Positions 1-9,526 of a stretch of DNA of 64,000 nt are shown here, in pieces; position 1 is the first letter of the stretch; each line of letters opens with the position of its first letter. The notes under the pieces were generated by a model. The model did no database searches, was not told where the DNA came from, and saw only the letters and a list, made by a program, of their open reading frames with translations. Made by a program: the position numbers and the translations under genes. Where the stretch lies: assembly GCA_943788165.1 (NCBI GenBank), contig CALSPF010000003.1, positions 186,001-250,000 of the forward strand. The letters are read 5' to 3'. The DNA comes from an uncultured Flavobacteriaceae bacterium (GTDB lineage Bacteria > Bacteroidota > Bacteroidia > Flavobacteriales > Flavobacteriaceae).

Positions 1-638
1 CACTCATGTTGGGTGGATTTGGGCTTTGTGGTATCCCAGAAAATGCAATTGCAGAATTGGCTCGCCTTGGCATTACGGGAATCACCTGTATTTCAAACAA
101 TGCTGGAGTTGACGATTTTGGTTTAGGGTTGTTGTTGCAAAAGAAGCAAATCAAAAAAATGATTTCTTCCTATGTGGGAGAGAATGCAGAATTTGAACGA
201 CAAATGCTAAGCGGTGAATTGGAAGTAGAACTCATTCCGCAAGGAACTTTAGCTGAACGCTGTCGTGCTGCTCAGGTTGGCATTCCTGCCTTTTATACTC
301 CCGCTGGCTATGGGACAGAAGTAGCCCAAGGCAAAGAAATTCGAGATTTTAAAGGAAAACCACATTTATTCGAACATGCCTTTGAGGCAGATTTTTCCAT
401 CATTAAAGCATGGAAAGGAGATACTGCTGGTAACTTAATTTTTAAAGCGACTGCTCGAAATTTCAATGCTCCCATGGCAGGGGCTGGGAAAGTTTGTGTA
501 GCCGAGGTGGAAGAATTGGTTCCCGCTGGAGAACTGGACCCAAATCAAATTCATATTCCTGGAATATTTGTCCAGCGCATTTTCCAAGGAGAAGTTTTCG
601 AGAAACGCATAGAACAGCGTACAATTACCCAAAAATAA
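1..638 (+). CDS. scoA: 3-oxoacid CoA-transferase subunit A (5' truncated by window edge)
   Basis: Transfers CoA from succinyl-CoA to a 3-oxoacid such as acetoacetate, together with subunit B. The visible protein contains the subunit A glycine-rich segment ([10 protein letters not shown]) almost at once, then SNNAG, and ends normally at a TAA. In full-length relatives about 20 residues precede this segment, and the frame stays open upstream of the first visible ATG at position 6 (the preceding codon is Leu), so the true start lies left of the window. The subunit B gene follows after 4 bp, as is usual for this heterodimer. Family assignment is firm; the exact acyl acceptor is inferred. Confidence 0.9.
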   Translation, partial: LMLGGFGLCGIPENAIAELARLGITGITCISNNAGVDDFGLGLLLQKKQIKKMISSYVGENAEFERQMLSGELEVELIPQGTLAERCRAAQVGIPAFYTPAGYGTEVAQGKEIRDFKGKPHLFEHAFEADFSIIKAWKGDTAGNLIFKATARNFNAPMAGAGKVCVAEVEELVPAGELDPNQIHIPGIFVQRIFQGEVFEKRIEQRTITQK

Positions 639-642
639 ACTC

Positions 643-1299
643 ATGGCTTTAGATAAAAACGGGATTGCAAAACGAATCGCCCAAGAGGTGAAAAATGGCT
701 ATTATGTAAACCTGGGTATTGGTATTCCCACCCTGGTAGCCAACTTTGTCCAGGATGATCTTGACGTAGAATTTCAAAGTGAAAATGGAATCCTTGGAAT
801 GGGGCCTTTCCCTTTTGAAGGAGAAGAAGATGCCAACTTAATCAATGCAGGGAAACAGACCATTACTGCCCTAGCTGGAGCAAGCTATTTCGACTCCTCG
901 CTAAGCTTTGGTATGATTCGTGGAAAACATGTAGACCTCACCATTTTAGGTGCCATGGAGGTCGCTGAAAATGGCGACATCGCCAATTGGAAAATACCAG
1001 GCAAAATGGTAAAAGGTATGGGCGGGGCAATGGATTTGGTTGCCTCTGCCGAAAATATCATTGTGGCCATGCAACATACCAATAGAGCTGGAGAATCAAA
1101 ATTATTAAAACGGTGTAGTCTTCCCATCACAGGAGTAAATTGTGTCAAGAAAATTGTAACCGATTTGGCTTGCATAGAAGTAACTAAAGATGGATTTTTG
1201 CTTTTGGAGCGTGCTCCAGGCGTTAGCGTTGAAACCATTAAAAAAGCAACAGCTGGAGCCCTTATCGTTCCAACAGATGTGCCAGAAATGGTGCTTTAA
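643..1299 (+). CDS. scoB: 3-oxoacid CoA-transferase subunit B
   Basis: Catalytic subunit of the succinyl-CoA:3-oxoacid CoA-transferase; cytoplasmic ketone-body or short-chain acyl-CoA metabolism. It is 218 residues, full family length. The motif SENGILGMGP near residue 46 carries the glutamate that forms the enzyme-CoA thioester in this family, and GGAMDL near residue 127 is also typical. The start is 4 bp after the subunit A stop, indicating translational coupling in one operon. The following heavy-metal-domain gene begins only 9 bp downstream and may be co-transcribed, although no functional link is evident. Confidence 0.92.
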   Translation: MALDKNGIAKRIAQEVKNGYYVNLGIGIPTLVANFVQDDLDVEFQSENGILGMGPFPFEGEEDANLINAGKQTITALAGASYFDSSLSFGMIRGKHVDLTILGAMEVAENGDIANWKIPGKMVKGMGGAMDLVASAENIIVAMQHTNRAGESKLLKRCSLPITGVNCVKKIVTDLACIEVTKDGFLLLERAPGVSVETIKKATAGALIVPTDVPEMVL

Positions 1300-1308
1300 A
1301 AAAATAAT

Positions 1309-2022
1309 ATGACACAAACTTATACTGTAACAGGCATGACCTGCGGAGGCTGTCAGGCTTCTGTTACCAAACATTTATCTTCTCTTGACCAAGTTGAGCA
1401 TGTGGTGGTAAATCTAGAAAAAGAAGAGGCGCTTATTACCAGCAAATCCCCTATCGAAACTTCACTACTTCAAGAAGTACTACCCGAAAAGTTTACGCTT
1501 TTCACAAAAGCAGCACAGTCCAACATTAAGGAGGCTACAAAAGAAAAAACCAAACTCCAACAGCTTCAGCCCTTACTCCTAATTTTAGGTTATATATCTA
1601 CTGCGAGTATTTTATTACACTACCGCGACTGGAGTACACAAGGATTTATGCTTGATTTCATGGGCCTATTTTTTATTGTATTTAGTTTCTTTAAACTCTT
1701 GGATTTAAAGAATTTCCCGAACTCATTTGCCATGTACGACCCTTTAGCAAAACGAGTAACCATCTACGGATGGATGTACCCGTTTATTGAAACAGCCTTG
1801 GGATTAATGTTCTTAATGCGGTTTGAAATCTCTATTGCCTTGACCATAACCCTTGTTATTTTGAGTATTACCACACTTGGAGTAACAAAAACGTTGTTGG
1901 ATAAAAAAAGCATTCAGTGTGCCTGTCTGGGAACAGCGCTTAAACTTCCAATGACAGAGGCCACCTTTATTGAAAATGCCATTATGTTGGTTATGGCTAT
2001 AAAAATGATAAGTGGCGCATGA
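1309..2022 (+). CDS. heavy-metal-associated domain fused to a MauE/DoxX-like membrane protein
   Basis: 237 residues. Residues 3-65 form a heavy-metal-associated domain with the metal-binding motif GMTCGGC (Cys12 and Cys15). A charged, Lys/Gln-rich linker (about 70-86) follows, then four hydrophobic segments (about 88-103, 113-130, 155-170, 175-195) as in MauE/DoxX-type membrane proteins. A second potential metal or redox site, Cys204-Ala-Cys206, lies after the last helices. This is not a P-type ATPase: the phosphorylation motif DKTGT is absent. Such proteins are usually annotated as hypothetical; copper or mercury handling in the inner membrane is inferred only from the HMA domain. Confidence 0.7.
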   Translation: MTQTYTVTGMTCGGCQASVTKHLSSLDQVEHVVVNLEKEEALITSKSPIETSLLQEVLPEKFTLFTKAAQSNIKEATKEKTKLQQLQPLLLILGYISTASILLHYRDWSTQGFMLDFMGLFFIVFSFFKLLDLKNFPNSFAMYDPLAKRVTIYGWMYPFIETALGLMFLMRFEISIALTITLVILSITTLGVTKTLLDKKSIQCACLGTALKLPMTEATFIENAIMLVMAIKMISGA

Positions 2023-2065
2023 TACCAGACACCACTCATTAAAACTAACTATATATTATTTTTTA

Positions 2066-2731
2066 TTATCTAAGCTGCTTTATAAGCGCAAGAGCATCTT
2101 TAACATTAACGGTTAATGTATCATAAGCTTTGTTTGCTAGGATGTCTTTTGAGATCAATTGTGATCCCATTCCTACACAAGTAACACCTGCATCGAACCA
2201 TCCTTTTAGATTAGCCTCATCAGTAGAAACTCCACCTGTAGGCATGATAGACGTCCATGGTTGAGGACCTTTGATAGCTTTTACAAAGCCAGGACCATAG
2301 GTACTCCCAGGGAATAACTTAACCACTTCACAGCCCATTTCTTCAGCTTTTGCAATTTCCGTTAACGAACCGCAGCCAGGAGACCACAGGACTTTTCTAC
2401 GGTTACAAACAACCGCAATATCTTCTCTAAATACTGGAGTGACAATGAAGTTTGCTCCCGAAAGCATGTATTGTGAAGCAGCTGCAGCATCGGTCACAGA
2501 ACCTACCCCAAGAATCATCCCGGGTAATTCAGCTATCGCATATTTAATTAATTGATTGAAAATTTCAATCGCAAAGTCTCCTCGGCTAGTGAATTCCATC
2601 AAACGTGCACCACCATCGTAGCAAGCTTTGAGTACAGCCTTAGCCACATCAATATCTTGATGGTAAAATAGTGGAACCATTCCTGATTCTTCCATTTGTT
2701 GTACTACTTGTAATCGTGTGTATTGAGCCAT
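2066..2731 (-). CDS. eda: 2-dehydro-3-deoxy-phosphogluconate (KDPG) aldolase
   Basis: Cleaves KDPG to pyruvate and glyceraldehyde-3-phosphate, the last step of uronate catabolism in this locus. It is 221 residues, normal for the KDPG/KHG aldolase class I TIM barrel. Lys138 in VVKLFPG is the expected Schiff-base lysine and Glu46 (MEFTSR) the general acid/base region; GGVSTDE near residue 176 is the phosphate-binding loop. It lies 9 bp downstream of the KDG kinase gene, so the two form an operon driven from the operator-bearing region at 3887-3911. The 3' end converges on the HMA gene with a 43-bp gap in which I see no clear terminator. Confidence 0.93.
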   Translation of the reverse strand: MAQYTRLQVVQQMEESGMVPLFYHQDIDVAKAVLKACYDGGARLMEFTSRGDFAIEIFNQLIKYAIAELPGMILGVGSVTDAAAASQYMLSGANFIVTPVFREDIAVVCNRRKVLWSPGCGSLTEIAKAEEMGCEVVKLFPGSTYGPGFVKAIKGPQPWTSIMPTGGVSTDEANLKGWFDAGVTCVGMGSQLISKDILANKAYDTLTVNVKDALALIKQLR

Positions 2732-2740
2732 ATTATAGGG

Positions 2741-3781
2741 TTATCGAGCGACACGCCCTGAAGCGTCTCCTCCCATTAGTTTTTCAATTTCTGGAATGGT
2801 CACCAAGTTCGCATCTCCTTTAATGGTATGCTTCAAACAAGAAGCAGCAACGGCATAATCCAACGCTTTTTGATCGTCTGTTGGGTAGTGAATTAGACCA
2901 TAAATCAGTGCACCCATAAAGGAATCTCCACCTCCTACACGGTCAACAATATGTGTGATTTGGTATTCAGCACTTTTAAACATGGTGTTACCATCATATA
3001 AAACACCTGCCCATGTATTGTGGGAAGCAGAAATCGATCCACGCAAGGTAGTAATCACCTTTTTAGCACGTGGAAATTTTGCTTGCATTTGTTGGCAAAC
3101 AGAAAGGAATGCTTCAGCTTTAACATGTTCTCCCTGTGTCGTGATATCTAATCCTTCTGGTTTGATTCCAAAATGCATTTCTGCATCTTCTTCATTCCCA
3201 AGGATGATGTCACAGTAGGACGTTAATTCTGTCATTATCTTTTCGCGATCTCCATCATAGTTCCACAATTTTGCACGGTAATTTAAATCAGTTGAGATGG
3301 TAATTCCCATTGAACTTGCCACTTTGACTGCTTCCAAACAAGCATCTGCTGCACTTTGAGAAATAGCTGGGGTAATACCTGTCCAGTGAAACCATTGTGC
3401 GTCTTTGAACACTTCGCTCCAATCAACCATTCCTGGTTCAATTTCTGATATGGCAGAGTGAGCACGGTCATACACAACCTTACTCCCACGGCTTACAGCA
3501 CCTGTTTCTAAAAAGTAGATCCCTAAACGGTCTCCACCATCTACAATATAGTCCGTCCCTACACCTCGCTTACGCATTTCCATACGCGCACATTCCCCAA
3601 TATCATTTTTGGGTAAACGGGTAACAAATTCAACAGGTACATTGTAGTTGGCTAAAGATACAGCAACATTGGATTCTCCTCCACCGTATACTACATCAAA
3701 ACTATTCGCTTGCGAAAAGCGTAAAAAACCTGCAGGAGCTAATCGTAACATAATTTCTCCGAAAGTGACTACTTTTTTCAT
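2741..3781 (-). CDS. kdgK: 2-keto-3-deoxygluconate kinase (PfkB family)
   Basis: Phosphorylates KDG to KDPG with ATP in the cytoplasm. 346 residues, PfkB/ribokinase fold. The N-terminal substrate region has the glycines GGGESNVAVSLA (about 33-44), and the C-terminal signature GGGDSFMGAL (about 283-292) supplies the catalytic aspartate and anion hole. The KDG specificity follows from family resemblance and from the neighbouring eda and alginate genes. It is the first gene of the kdgK-eda operon; two tandem GntR-type operator palindromes sit 105 bp upstream of its start codon. Confidence 0.9.
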   Translation of the reverse strand: MKKVVTFGEIMLRLAPAGFLRFSQANSFDVVYGGGESNVAVSLANYNVPVEFVTRLPKNDIGECARMEMRKRGVGTDYIVDGGDRLGIYFLETGAVSRGSKVVYDRAHSAISEIEPGMVDWSEVFKDAQWFHWTGITPAISQSAADACLEAVKVASSMGITISTDLNYRAKLWNYDGDREKIMTELTSYCDIILGNEEDAEMHFGIKPEGLDITTQGEHVKAEAFLSVCQQMQAKFPRAKKVITTLRGSISASHNTWAGVLYDGNTMFKSAEYQITHIVDRVGGGDSFMGALIYGLIHYPTDDQKALDYAVAASCLKHTIKGDANLVTIPEIEKLMGGDASGRVAR

Positions 3782-3886
3782 TTCTATAATTATTATTTTA
3801 ATCTATTGTGAATCAATTTAATGATACATGATCTATTCAGAACTCTTATTTAGTATCTAAAACTTTTTCAAATTTGGGGAAAAAGA

Positions 3887-3911
3887 TTTGGTTAACCAAA
3901 CTGGTATACCA
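3887..3911. promoter_or_regulatory. Double GntR-type operator upstream of kdgK
   Basis: Two palindromes lie side by side: TTTGGTTAACCAAA (3887-3900) and TGGTATACCA (3902-3911). Their centres are 13 bp apart. They match the FadR-subfamily GntR operator pattern (TNGTnnnACNA) and the E. coli UxuR/ExuR-type TTGGTATACCAA box. The site is in the 356-bp gap between gntR1 and kdgK and faces kdgK. The rest of the gap (3912-4137) is AT-rich with no gene or clear hairpin. Confidence 0.8.
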
Positions 3912-4137
3912 AAAGTAGTAAAAAATATTTACCCGCTCTAATGATTCAATATAAATTCATTATTGACAAAAACTATTTGACAATAAAAGACAAAAACTGC
4001 GTAAAATCGAAAAATGATTGAAAGTATTTGGCGAAAAAAGAGTAAAAAAAGATGCACTTGAGAATAGCTAAACAAGAAAGGACCACTAATGGACGCATAT
4101 AGAAACTAACGGAAAATATTTTTATTTCCAGACTAGT

Positions 4138-4827
4138 TTATGCATTGTAACAGTATTGATACAAGACTTTAAAATGAGCCTTCATGGCAGCTTTGGCTGC
4201 ATCTGGGTCCTGCGCCTTGATGGACATTAATATCTGTTGATGTTCCTCAATTCCTTTGAATGCAGTGTCTTTATCACAGACATGGTGTTGCTCAAAATTA
4301 TTAATGATTTCTGGAGTAATCTTTAACATAAATGAAATCAGGGTCGGATTGGCACTGGCCTTCGCAATGGCCAAATGAAAGAGTAAATCTTCTTCAACAG
4401 CATCTTGCCCTTGATGAACTTTATCAGCATAGGCTAACAACGTATTTTCCAAATGAATTAGATCATCATTTGTTCTTCTATGGGCTGCAAGCTTGACAGC
4501 TTTGAGTTCTAAAAAAATACGCGCTTCTACTAAATCCCTGAAAGAAGGGATTGCAAGACCCAAAATATCGTCTATCATGCCGTTTAAGGCAGTAACTCCA
4601 ATATCAGCAACAAATGTGCCACTCTGAGGAATCGATTTAACTAGTCCGTAAAATTCAAGGGTATTCAAAGCCTCACGAAGATTTGAGCGAGAAACATTAA
4701 ACTTTTCTGAAAGCATACGCTCAGAGGGCAACTTATCTCCTGGCTCAAAGTTTTTGAAATTAATCAACGCTTTGAGATTGGAAATAATTTGTTTCTGCAC
4801 TTCCTGAATTCCGTTATCTATCAACAT
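4138..4827 (-). CDS. GntR/FadR-family (FCD) regulator, paralogue 1, probable alginate-locus repressor
   Basis: 229 residues: winged-helix domain at about 8-75 (PGDKLPSERMLSEKFNVSRS) and an FCD ligand-binding helical domain at about 95-220. It is very similar over its whole length to the regulator at 12172-12873, with an essentially identical recognition helix, so both should read the same TTGGnnnnCCAA operators. A GntR repressor of this class (AusR) controls alginate use in Zobellia galactanivorans, with KDG as the effector; the same role is inferred here. Unlike its paralogue, this gene has no such operator upstream. Instead a 10-bp perfect inverted repeat (4851-4889) precedes its start. Confidence 0.85.
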   Translation of the reverse strand: MLIDNGIQEVQKQIISNLKALINFKNFEPGDKLPSERMLSEKFNVSRSNLREALNTLEFYGLVKSIPQSGTFVADIGVTALNGMIDDILGLAIPSFRDLVEARIFLELKAVKLAAHRRTNDDLIHLENTLLAYADKVHQGQDAVEEDLLFHLAIAKASANPTLISFMLKITPEIINNFEQHHVCDKDTAFKGIEEHQQILMSIKAQDPDAAKAAMKAHFKVLYQYCYNA

Positions 4828-4850
4828 TTTACCCTAAATTTTAATTTATT

Positions 4851-4889
4851 AAAAACAATAGTATAAAAAAAGAATGAATTATTGTTTTT
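4851..4889 (-). promoter_or_regulatory. 10-bp perfect inverted repeat in front of gntR1
   Basis: AAAAACAATA (4851-4860) and its exact complement TATTGTTTTT (4880-4889) flank a 19-nt spacer, 24 bp before the gntR1 start codon. On the transcript strand it could form a weak AT-only hairpin followed by a short T run, or be a protein-binding site. Its sequence is unrelated to the TTGGnnnnCCAA operators. The function is unknown. Confidence 0.4.
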
Positions 4890-4922
4890 TAGAGGGAAAA
4901 ATATTTATGTGAAGGCATTTAT

Positions 4923-4991
4923 AAAAAAAATAAGCCATTATTACGTTCACACCCAAAACTAAATTGAATGATAAACAGCAATAATGGCTTA
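4923..4991 (-). terminator. Rho-independent terminator of the susC1-susD1 operon
   Basis: A 12-bp perfect stem (4931-4942 with 4980-4991, AATAATGGCTTA) encloses 37 nt and is followed, in the minus-strand transcript, by eight U residues (4923-4930). It lies 26 bp after the SusD1 stop codon and before the gntR1 promoter, so it separates the two transcription units. Confidence 0.75.
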
Positions 4992-5017
4992 AGTATAACT
5001 TAACTTAAAAACTAGTT

Positions 5018-6355
5018 TTAGTAGCCAGCATTTTGGTTGATCACACCACCAGTTGAAAGCACTTCAGAAACTGGTATTGGAAACACATGATAATTTGCAC
5101 TAGAAGGTGCAAAACCAGATGCAGCACCAACAAATCCAGTTCTTACTAAATCAAACCATCTATGACCTTCAAAAGCCAATTCAAGTCTTCTTTCGTTAGC
5201 AATGGCTTGTCTAACTTCTGCTTGAGTAGTAGCTGTTCCAGATAAACTAGATAAACCAGCTCTTGTTCTGATAGGATCTAACAAGGGTAGAACTGAAGCT
5301 GCAGAAGAATCGTTTTCATTCAATGCTTCAGCATACAAAAGAATAACATCTGCTAACCTAATCTCAATCCAGTCATGCTCAGTACCTAAACCACCATCTT
5401 TTGGGAATTTAACCGCTGTACGACCGTCAGCACTAAGGGTTACAGCTCTTCTTAAGTCTGTTCCTCCACCATTAGCATCGCTTGCGTCAAATGCTGCAAC
5501 TAAATCAGCATCAACAGGTAAATCTGATTTTGAATCATCTCCTACGAACCAGTTCCAAAAGTCAGAACCAAAAGAATATTCATCAACTATAGAACCTGTG
5601 ATACGTGTAGCATAAATAATCTCAGAATTTCCAGACTCGTTTGCAGCACCAAAGATTTCGTTGTAGTTAGACTTCAAACTAATTCCAGCTCCAGCAGCAC
5701 CATTTACAACTGTACCTAGGTGAGTAGCAGCGTTGGTGTAATCTCCCTGGGCAGCATATGCTTTTCCTAGTAAAGCTTGTGCAGCAATTCTAGAAGCTCT
5801 TCCGTCAACAATTGAAGTACTAAGACCTGCAACAGCATCTGTCAAATCTGGAATAATCACTGTACTGTATACCTCTGATGCAGGCTTTCTTACCAAGATT
5901 GACGTATCTGTTAAGCTAGGTGCAGCGGAAGTATTAATTGTAACAGCTCCAAAAGATCTTACCAATTTAAAGTAAGATAATGCTCTTAAAAACTTTGCTT
6001 CAGCAACTTGACCAGCGTCAGATGAATTTTCAATTACATTATTTGCACTAAGAATAGACTTATACATTGCTGTATAAAGGGGACCAAAAAACTGATCTTC
6101 CATTGTCGTCAAATTACTTGTATATGTATCGAACTCAGTATAAGGCGCTTCAAACATAAGTGCGTTATCGGATCTAAATTCTGCCATTACGGCCAATGGA
6201 GTAACTCCACCCAATTGATAATAATACGCTGCATTTAATACACCGTCAAAATCTGTCAATGAATCTGCACTTGCTAGATTAGATGGTGATTGATCCAAAT
6301 CGGTTGAACAAGCTGTTATGAACAGTGCTCCTAATAATATCTTTATATATTTCAT
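5018..6355 (-). CDS. SusD-like outer-membrane glycan-binding lipoprotein 1
   Basis: 445 residues with a lipoprotein signal peptide (lipobox FITAC, Cys16). The SusD/RagB signature is visible around residues 95-140 (repeated alanine/leucine TPR-like helices, AKFLRALSYFKLVRSFG) and the C-terminal NERRLELAFEGHRWFDLVR block near 385-405. It binds oligosaccharide at the cell surface as the lid of its SusC partner, encoded immediately upstream (9 bp). The alginate-oligomer specificity is inferred from the locus. It is a little shorter than SusD2. A strong terminator follows. Confidence 0.9.
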   Translation of the reverse strand: MKYIKILLGALFITACSTDLDQSPSNLASADSLTDFDGVLNAAYYYQLGGVTPLAVMAEFRSDNALMFEAPYTEFDTYTSNLTTMEDQFFGPLYTAMYKSILSANNVIENSSDAGQVAEAKFLRALSYFKLVRSFGAVTINTSAAPSLTDTSILVRKPASEVYSTVIIPDLTDAVAGLSTSIVDGRASRIAAQALLGKAYAAQGDYTNAATHLGTVVNGAAGAGISLKSNYNEIFGAANESGNSEIIYATRITGSIVDEYSFGSDFWNWFVGDDSKSDLPVDADLVAAFDASDANGGGTDLRRAVTLSADGRTAVKFPKDGGLGTEHDWIEIRLADVILLYAEALNENDSSAASVLPLLDPIRTRAGLSSLSGTATTQAEVRQAIANERRLELAFEGHRWFDLVRTGFVGAASGFAPSSANYHVFPIPVSEVLSTGGVINQNAGY

Positions 6356-6364
6356 TTTTTTTAT

Positions 6365-9300
6365 TTAAAAGTTAACATTTAAACCTAAAGTAAAACTTCT
6401 AACAACTGGACTTGCCCCTACTTGAGCACCATAGATTGTTGGATCTGTCCCCTTTACCCCTTCTGGGTTGTATGAAGTATAATCATCACCCATAATGTAT
6501 AATAGGTTCGTTCCAGCAAGGTATGCTCTCACAGATGTCAAACCAAGACCTTCAATAATCAATGGATCAAGTGTATATCCAATCGTAAGATTTCTAAGAG
6601 CTATGTATGAAGCATCTTGAATCATAGCATCGGTTTGATTTCTGTTTCTTTCGATGTATTCACCATTATGATCGGCTATACCATCTCCGTTAGGATCCAA
6701 ACGTGATCTGTCTAATCTTCCTCCCCATTGAGATCCGTAATACAATGGATCGATGTTATACACATCTGCACCATGAGATCCTTGGAATTGGAATGACATG
6801 TCAAATTCTTTGTAGTTTAAGTTGTGAGACATACCCCAGTAGAAGTCGGGTGTATTCTGTCCAATCTTAACCAAATCTCCTCCGTCTTCAACAGAACGTG
6901 TTCTATCAATTACATCATCATTATTTTGATCTACAACGTAAGACTCACCAGATTGGTTGTTTGGATGACGTGTTCCATCAGAAATGTAGTCCATTTCAAC
7001 AGTGCCTATGGTTTCTAATCCCCACATTTCACCAATTTGACCACCTACATAGTTTCTGAAGACAGCACCACGACCACTTTGGCCATAAATCTGCTGTGGT
7101 AACTCAACTAAACCACCTAAATCGGTGATCTCAGTCTCAACAGTAGATAAGTTGGCATTCATGTTCCATGTGAAGTCTCCATTGTCAACCAATAAAGCTA
7201 CTAATTCAAATTCTAAACCTGAACTTGTAACATCACCAACATTGAGAATAGAGGATGGGTTTCCAAGTACTTCTGATTGAGCTTGATTAATCAAGATATC
7301 TTCAATATCAGAGGTGTAATAGTCAACACCTAAGGTGATACGGTTATTTAAAAATCCAAGGTCAATACCATAGTTGGTTTCTGTATTTGTCTGCCAAGTT
7401 AAATCTGGGTTTGGCGAGTTTGAAGGAATTAAGTATCCTGTTCCGTAGATCGTTGCAGCAGGAGATAAAAGACTTAGTGAGTCATACGATCCTAGGAAGG
7501 ATGTTGTTCCCAGAGAACCTGAGCTAAATCTAACTTTCAATTGACTTAACACTTCATTGTCTTGAAGGAAAGCTTCATTGTGAATATTCCATCCTAAAGA
7601 GAAGGCAGGGAATGTTTCATAATGTTTGTTTGATCCAAAACGAGAGTCACCATCTCTTCTCAAAGAAACTGAAGCTAAGAAACGATCATCGTAAGCATAG
7701 TTAATTCTACCAAATACACTTTCACGCACTCTTGTTTCATCTCTTTCTGTTACGGTAAGGTCTGCAGGTGCAAACAAGTTGAAGTTAAGAATAGCTTCAT
7801 CTGGTACATTAACACCATTAACGGAGGTACCAACTAGTTTAGTCGTTTGGAATTCAACCCCAGCCACAGCTGAAATGTCGTGGTTACCAATCACTTTTGC
7901 AAAGTTCAAGGTAGTTTCACTCAACAAAGTAGATAATTTCAAATCTGTTTGTCGCATGAAGGTTTGAGAAGTTCTCGCTCTTGAATCATACCCAAGTAAT
8001 CTGTGAGAATAGGTTTGTGTATCTCTGATGTCACCTCCTAAAACAGTTTTCACATTCAATCCATCAATGATGTCATATTGTAAGTAACCACTTACGTTTG
8101 CAAAAAATGTTTTTTCCCAACTTTCTACATTGTCAAGCTTGGCAGCAGGTCCAGCATCTCCAGATCCTCCAATACCATTATTTGCTCTTCCATAATGCCA
8201 GTCTTGTGCTGCCATTCCTGGCTCTAAGTCAGAAATACTACTCGCTTCGTATCCTGAACCTCTATATCCATTGTCAAAAGCTGTTAAACCTAAACCTTGA
8301 GCCTGAGCATCCAGTTGTTGAACAAATGCAATCGACTCAGCAGTATGGTATACAGGGTGAACACCATAAGCACGTAATAAGTCTCTCATATCGTGACCCA
8401 AAATGTCTCTTGTTGAAGAGAATCCATTTGCATTAATTCCCGCCTTAAACTTGTCACCTAGTTTAGCGTCTACATTCATTCGGAAGTTAAGTCTTTCAAA
8501 TCCTTGGGTAATCACCACACCTTCGATGTCTTGATAACCAACAGATGCGAAGTAATTTACATCATCAGTTCCACCACTGATACTAAAGTCATGACTTGTA
8601 GATTGTGCACTTCTGAACAACCAATCTTCTGGACTAATGGCTCCTGGGGAATTTGCATATGCGTTTAATCTGTAATCTAAAAACGCTTGATCTTGCGTGG
8701 CAACTGTACTTGTCCAGTTTCCTGCAGCGATTTCAGATCTTGCATGTGCAGCCCATTCTGGACCAGACTGAAGAATGTTTTCTCTGTATTTACTGGAAAA
8801 GCTAGTGTAAGCATTATAGCTAAATGATGCTTTACCAGACATGCCTTTTTTGGTCGTAACCAAAATAACCCCATTCGCACCTCGAGAACCATAGATAGCT
8901 GCAGAAGCTGCATCTTTGAGTACCTCTAAACTTTGAATATCGTTAGGGTTAATGGACTGAATTCCTCCAGAAATTGGGTAACCATCAACCACTATTAATG
9001 GATTTGATGCACCTGAAATCGAAGAGGCAGCACGAATTTGAATCTTTGGTGCAGCACCGGGAGAACCATCTTGATTTTGAATTAAAACCCCGGAGAGTTT
9101 ACCAGCTAAGGCATCGTCAACACGCGCAGCTTGAACAGCAACTAGAGCATCTCCGCCAATCTTGGCAACAGCTCCAGTTAATTGTGATCTTTTACGTGTT
9201 CCGTAACCCGTCACAACAATTTCATCCAATTCGTTTTGGTCTTCTTGTAAAACAACATTAATGCTGTCTTGACCAGTATATTGGACAACTTGGCTAGAGT

Positions 9301-9526
9301 ATCCGATGTAGGATACCTCTAAATTTTGGTCAACTTCTATTGCAATGGTAAAGTTACCATCAAAATCAGAAATTGTGCCATTACTGGTACCTTGAACCAA
9401 GACAGTTGCACCAGGTATTGGCGCACCATCTGCACCAGCAACGGTGCCGCTGATTTGTGTCTGCGCAAAACTTATTGCCATGCAGAATAACACTGAAAAC
9501 AGTGTTAAATGAGATTTGATTTTCAT
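6365..9526 (-). CDS. SusC-like TonB-dependent receptor 1
   Basis: 1053-residue outer-membrane transporter. Order of parts: signal peptide (1-21), carboxypeptidase-regulatory-like domain (about 24-95), TonB-box region (DEIVVTGYG, about 101-110), plug (about 115-230, with ANGVILVTTKKG) and the 22-strand barrel ending in the aromatic residue of LGLNVNF. It forms a pedal-bin complex with SusD1 and takes up oligomers with TonB energy. Its N-terminus and its leader sequence closely resemble those of SusC2 at 18298-21372, indicating duplication. Three tandem operators at 9720-9757 lie 193 bp upstream. Confidence 0.93.
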   Translation of the reverse strand: MKIKSHLTLFSVLFCMAISFAQTQISGTVAGADGAPIPGATVLVQGTSNGTISDFDGNFTIAIEVDQNLEVSYIGYSSQVVQYTGQDSINVVLQEDQNELDEIVVTGYGTRKRSQLTGAVAKIGGDALVAVQAARVDDALAGKLSGVLIQNQDGSPGAAPKIQIRAASSISGASNPLIVVDGYPISGGIQSINPNDIQSLEVLKDAASAAIYGSRGANGVILVTTKKGMSGKASFSYNAYTSFSSKYRENILQSGPEWAAHARSEIAAGNWTSTVATQDQAFLDYRLNAYANSPGAISPEDWLFRSAQSTSHDFSISGGTDDVNYFASVGYQDIEGVVITQGFERLNFRMNVDAKLGDKFKAGINANGFSSTRDILGHDMRDLLRAYGVHPVYHTAESIAFVQQLDAQAQGLGLTAFDNGYRGSGYEASSISDLEPGMAAQDWHYGRANNGIGGSGDAGPAAKLDNVESWEKTFFANVSGYLQYDIIDGLNVKTVLGGDIRDTQTYSHRLLGYDSRARTSQTFMRQTDLKLSTLLSETTLNFAKVIGNHDISAVAGVEFQTTKLVGTSVNGVNVPDEAILNFNLFAPADLTVTERDETRVRESVFGRINYAYDDRFLASVSLRRDGDSRFGSNKHYETFPAFSLGWNIHNEAFLQDNEVLSQLKVRFSSGSLGTTSFLGSYDSLSLLSPAATIYGTGYLIPSNSPNPDLTWQTNTETNYGIDLGFLNNRITLGVDYYTSDIEDILINQAQSEVLGNPSSILNVGDVTSSGLEFELVALLVDNGDFTWNMNANLSTVETEITDLGGLVELPQQIYGQSGRGAVFRNYVGGQIGEMWGLETIGTVEMDYISDGTRHPNNQSGESYVVDQNNDDVIDRTRSVEDGGDLVKIGQNTPDFYWGMSHNLNYKEFDMSFQFQGSHGADVYNIDPLYYGSQWGGRLDRSRLDPNGDGIADHNGEYIERNRNQTDAMIQDASYIALRNLTIGYTLDPLIIEGLGLTSVRAYLAGTNLLYIMGDDYTSYNPEGVKGTDPTIYGAQVGASPVVRSFTLGLNVNF

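Noticed and set aside
885-1238. Long antisense open frame inside the CoA-transferase B gene
   Set aside because: It is the mirror of a strongly conserved coding region, has no family resemblance and no start context.
8098-8436. Plus-strand open frame within susC1, and similar ones in susC2 and MutL
   Set aside because: Composition follows the opposite strand's codons; no recognisable protein features.
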